Shown here: one piece after another, positions 61,101 to 64,000 of the stretch | Position numbering within the stretch: the first letter of the stretch is position 1 | How the letters are laid out: each line of letters begins with the position of its first letter | From: Aptenodytes patagonicus | Lineage: Eukaryota; Chordata; Aves; Sphenisciformes; Spheniscidae | Assembly: GCF_965638725.1 (NCBI RefSeq) | Contig: NC_134950.1 | Coordinates: 3,472,101-3,536,100, forward strand | Length of the DNA stretch: 64,000 nucleotides | Direction of reading: 5' to 3' | Made by a program: the position numbers and the translations under genes | The notes under the pieces: generated by a model | The model's input: the letters and a program-made list of their open reading frames with translations, nothing else | The model's database searches: none | Told to the model about the DNA's origin: nothing

Positions 61101-61180
61101 TATATTATGCAGTTCTTGTCTGAACATCCTGAGCATCTGAATTTCCCCCTTAGTGAGATGCATTAGGCTGCAGAGCAGCC
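58121..61180. other. Intergenic stretch, no gene recognised
   Basis: Mostly AT-rich, CpG-poor sequence with no recognisable exon, RNA gene or transposon. A short (CAAA)n-like run occurs at 60431-60444. Confidence 0.4.
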
Positions 61181-61680
61181 TGCTATCAGGAAGCTTTGGC
61201 AGTAACGGCGGAGAGGCTGGATGCTCTTGGCATCCATTTTGACAAGTCTATTGTGCAGATGGGTTCGCAGAGCCGCCGCGCTGGGTACCAAGGAGAACAG
61301 TGGCCTCTTCTGCGACCGGGCAAGAGCTGTGGCTCTCCACACGTTGTGCAGTATCCGCTTCGGCCTGCAGCACAAAGCCCTGTGAGCAACGGAGCCGGGA
61401 CCACGTTGCCTCTTTGTATGAAGTCTGGGCAGACACATCCAGGTCACTCGCTCCAGACAGCATTCACGACCTGCGTTTTTGCCATCTTCCAGTTGCCCGG
61501 AGGGGAGCTCGGTGACTTGGCAGCAGCCCTGCCTCTGTCCCCAGGGTCCCTGGGCTGCGCTGCCTGCTGGAGCACGGCCGGAGCGTGTGGCAGCTCAGGC
61601 ACTTGGGAAGAGGCCACCACGTCCTGCTTGGATGTGATGTGCCTCACGCCACGGTGCCTTTTGGGTTCATTTAGGCACAC
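61181..61680. promoter_or_regulatory. Second CpG-enriched patch with open frames on both strands
   Basis: By eye around 25 CpGs occur over about 480 bases. The + strand is open from 61196 to 61732 (178 codons) and the - strand from 61447 to 61163 (94 codons). Neither contains a domain I recognise and both have mixed Ser/Arg/Cys/Ala composition, so this is more likely a regulatory or non-coding exon region than a protein gene. Confidence 0.3.
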
Positions 61681-64000
61681 AGCTCATTTTTCACTGCCTG
61701 AAAGGAGATCCAAGAACAGGATTTTGCTGTAGCTCACCCTCCCCTTCTTCTCCTCCTTGATCATCTAGGAGGAATAAATGCAAAAGAGAATGACGGTCAT
61801 CCATGGCCAAGGCAAGTCCATGCTAATCTCTCTCTGGAGTCTTGGTGGAGTCCAGCATTCAAGCTCTGGAAAATATTGGGAAATGGATAATTGAGCAGGA
61901 AAGGCCAGATTTTGGTAGCTGTGAAAAGGAGAGGCACACTTTACCCATGCCATAGAGAAAAAGGTGAGGATTTCCCTCTGCTCCCAGGCTTTGGACACTA
62001 AGGTACATGGGTTGGCAGACTGGAAGACAAAAGACTGTGCCACACTTCTTGTCAGGCTAACCGGGAGGGACCGCACTGGAGAAAACACAATGGCTCGAGG
62101 ATGACTTTCACACTCACGGGGCAGCTCACTTCTGTGCTTGCTCCTGCGGCATTTTTAGTAGATGCCCTTGTATACATTTGAGAGGGAAAGAAAATCTGCC
62201 TGCTAGCCCATTCTTCTAGCAGATCTTCCCTTTTGTTTCTGAGGCCAGCTGTCCATCTCAAAAAAGACTTTTCTCTGCCATCCCGGAGAGAGAACTGAAA
62301 GTGCAGGATCAGCTGAAAAAGATGAACTTGCTGCAAGCAAACCCGACACCCTCTGCAACCTCCAAGAGACTGGAAACTTTGTTTGCTTTGTTTCTACACA
62401 ACTGATCAATTGAAACCAATCAATGAAACACTGTGGGTTAGCATGGTCCTGCCTCCACCCCGCAGGCTTCTGGTGCTGCCTGATCTGAACAGCAAATCGG
62501 AGTTAGCACACATGCTAACACTCACACAAGCACGCTCTCCTCCAGTGAGATCCCAAGTCCTCCTGCAGGCTTGTTTTGGTTCTCAGCGAGGAAAGGCCAG
62601 TTCAAAGCACTCATCCCAGGTGACGGGACGTCTCATGGATGTCTAATTATTATCTAAAGCTCAGCCTGACAAAACAGAGTTTTTGACATCCCTTTCCTCC
62701 CAAGCCTTCTCCCTAAAATTTCTAAAAATTCAGTGGGCAACACGATGTGTTATCTGCCATGCAGACACGGCTCCTGAATGCCGCCTCACACCTCTCTTTC
62801 AAGGTCCATGAATTTAGGCTACAGTTAAACGGCGTGGATTTTTTCAAGCCCAGCTTCTCCAGCCCTGCAGGTAAATCTCTTGCATACCTCCTCCTTCCTC
62901 TGTTACTAAAGTACCTTCCATGGGCCCTGTTCATGCTTCACTCTTACCCGTTCAGGATACTACCATGGAGATTTTTCTCCTAACCTCTCCCTTTTGTCTT
63001 GCTTCCCAGTCTGTATCCCTCCGCTGGCTCCTCCTTTCCTGTAACATCAAACTCGGGTCTTCACTCTCAAAGCCCTGTGACTCCTCCTGACCATGGTGAC
63101 TCCAACAACGAGCCCACGATGGCAACCTCTGTGGCCAACCTCCTCGTGCCTTCTACCATGTGTCTTCGGAAGGGCTCCTCAGAAACATCCACAAATCAAC
63201 CCCATGACGGGCCCCCCAGTCCTTGATAGAAACCCACCTTGGCCCCTAGTACAATGCTCAGGTTGCCACACAACATACTGACAAATATTGCCTTCCTTCC
63301 CCTTGTTCCCCTGTTTGGCTGAGCCCACCCATTTTCCTATGTCTCAATCTTGGAATAGCAAACGTAAGGGTTTGTTGCGTAGCACAGCTTAGACCAGCTG
63401 CAGCTTCTCGTCCTATGGCAACAGAAACCGGGAATAATAATAGCAAGGTGGTGACTCATTAAAACCAATAACCTCAATAATTAGGCTTACTTAAGATTTT
63501 CCAATTGTATAAACAACTGAAAAAAAAAAAGACCGTAAGCTTTTCCAATATTTTTTACTTTTCCAGTTTCTCACACAGAAATTGTTGGTATTGGGCACTT
63601 GTCTCAGTCAAATTTCCTCTCTACATAACAGTAAATTCACAGAGTGAGGTGAAATGTTTGCTTTGCCCATATCCTGTTAGTGCTAAAGACTCTCCAGCAC
63701 CTCTTTGCTTCTGAGCAAGGAGGAGCCCAGCTGCAGCCCTGCGTTGGTGCTGACACTGTTCCAGCTGCCGTTGCTATAGGAAAAAAAGACCAAAGGCAGA
63801 ACTGTCCAAGTTTTGAGTTCCTGAAAAATCTGTTTAAACCAGCAGGGATAGAGTCTGGATGCAAATTTCTCTCCAGATCTGATGCTCGGTGGGGTCATCT
63901 CTGCCATCCACCGCTGCATTCAGCTGCTGCTGGTTGAAGTTGTACCCTGGGTACAGCCTCTTCTCTGCTACCCCTGCTACCTGCCCCTCTCTAAATAACC
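61681..64000. other. Intergenic stretch to the right edge, no gene recognised
   Basis: Ordinary composition with an A-rich run near 63521-63530. No exon is recognised; in particular I found no sequence resembling the early coding exons of SLC45A4, the gene expected in this direction from vertebrate synteny. Confidence 0.4.

Noticed and set aside
61196..61732. 178-codon open frame as a protein gene
   Set aside because: No recognisable sequence, with equally open antisense frames. The CpG enrichment is kept as a finding but the protein is not called.
62000..64000. Early coding exons of SLC45A4 near the right edge
   Set aside because: I looked for the conserved first transmembrane region expected of this transporter and saw no matching frame on either strand.
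1..64000. CRISPR arrays, bacterial operons, tRNA or rRNA genes
   Set aside because: No regularly spaced repeats, no tightly packed ORFs with ribosome binding sites, and no cloverleaf or rRNA-like sequence were seen. The window is vertebrate intergenic DNA.

Overview
This window looks like vertebrate nuclear DNA, almost certainly from a neoavian bird. The evidence is a set of CR1 LINE copies of clearly different ages, with the CR1 3' terminal repeat (ATTCTATG-like units) and GC-rich 5' regions, plus a solo LTR of a family I recognise from bird genomes. No bacterial or plasmid features are present. The window is nearly gene-free. The only confident host coding sequence is the C-terminal part of a class-A GPCR at the left edge, best matched from memory to GPR20. 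In human synteny, the DNA beyond the GPR20 3' end is a long intergenic stretch leading to the 5' end of SLC45A4. That would fit this layout, but I found no SLC45A4 coding exon here.

Layout. 1-397: GPR20 C-terminal CDS on the + strand, followed by its 3' flank. 1863-2085: short CR1 3' end. 6909 to about 9845: a CR1 on the - strand with a 5' UTR and 3' tail but a large internal deletion, which fuses ORF1 in frame to the reverse transcriptase. About 9.85-16.0 kb: unassigned DNA with a 50-bp tandem duplication, a compact direct/inverted repeat cluster and a strong CTCF-like motif on the - strand. 16050 to about 19200: a longer CR1 on the - strand with endonuclease and RT, broken by frameshifts and a nonsense codon. 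19.84-20.12 kb: a strong CpG island with a near-consensus CTCF motif on the + strand and YY1-like sites. 20825-21419: solo LTR. 21.4-64 kb: unique intergenic sequence with three old CR1 remnants (about 31.5, 46.5-47.5 and 50.9-51.4 kb), a hairpin at 33.9 kb, an AT-rich TAA/TTA tract near 36.8 kb, and CpG-enriched patches near 56, 57.8-58.1 and 61.2-61.7 kb that may hold promoters or first exons.

The features do not form a pathway. The functional hypothesis is regulatory: divergently oriented CTCF-like motifs at 15.6 and 19.95 kb flank a decayed CR1, and the right-hand one sits in an unassigned CpG-island promoter. This could be a chromatin boundary or the start of an unannotated transcript (lncRNA, or a distal 5' exon of a downstream gene). 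The most unusual single object is the internally deleted CR1, whose ORF1-RT chimera remains open for 673 codons.
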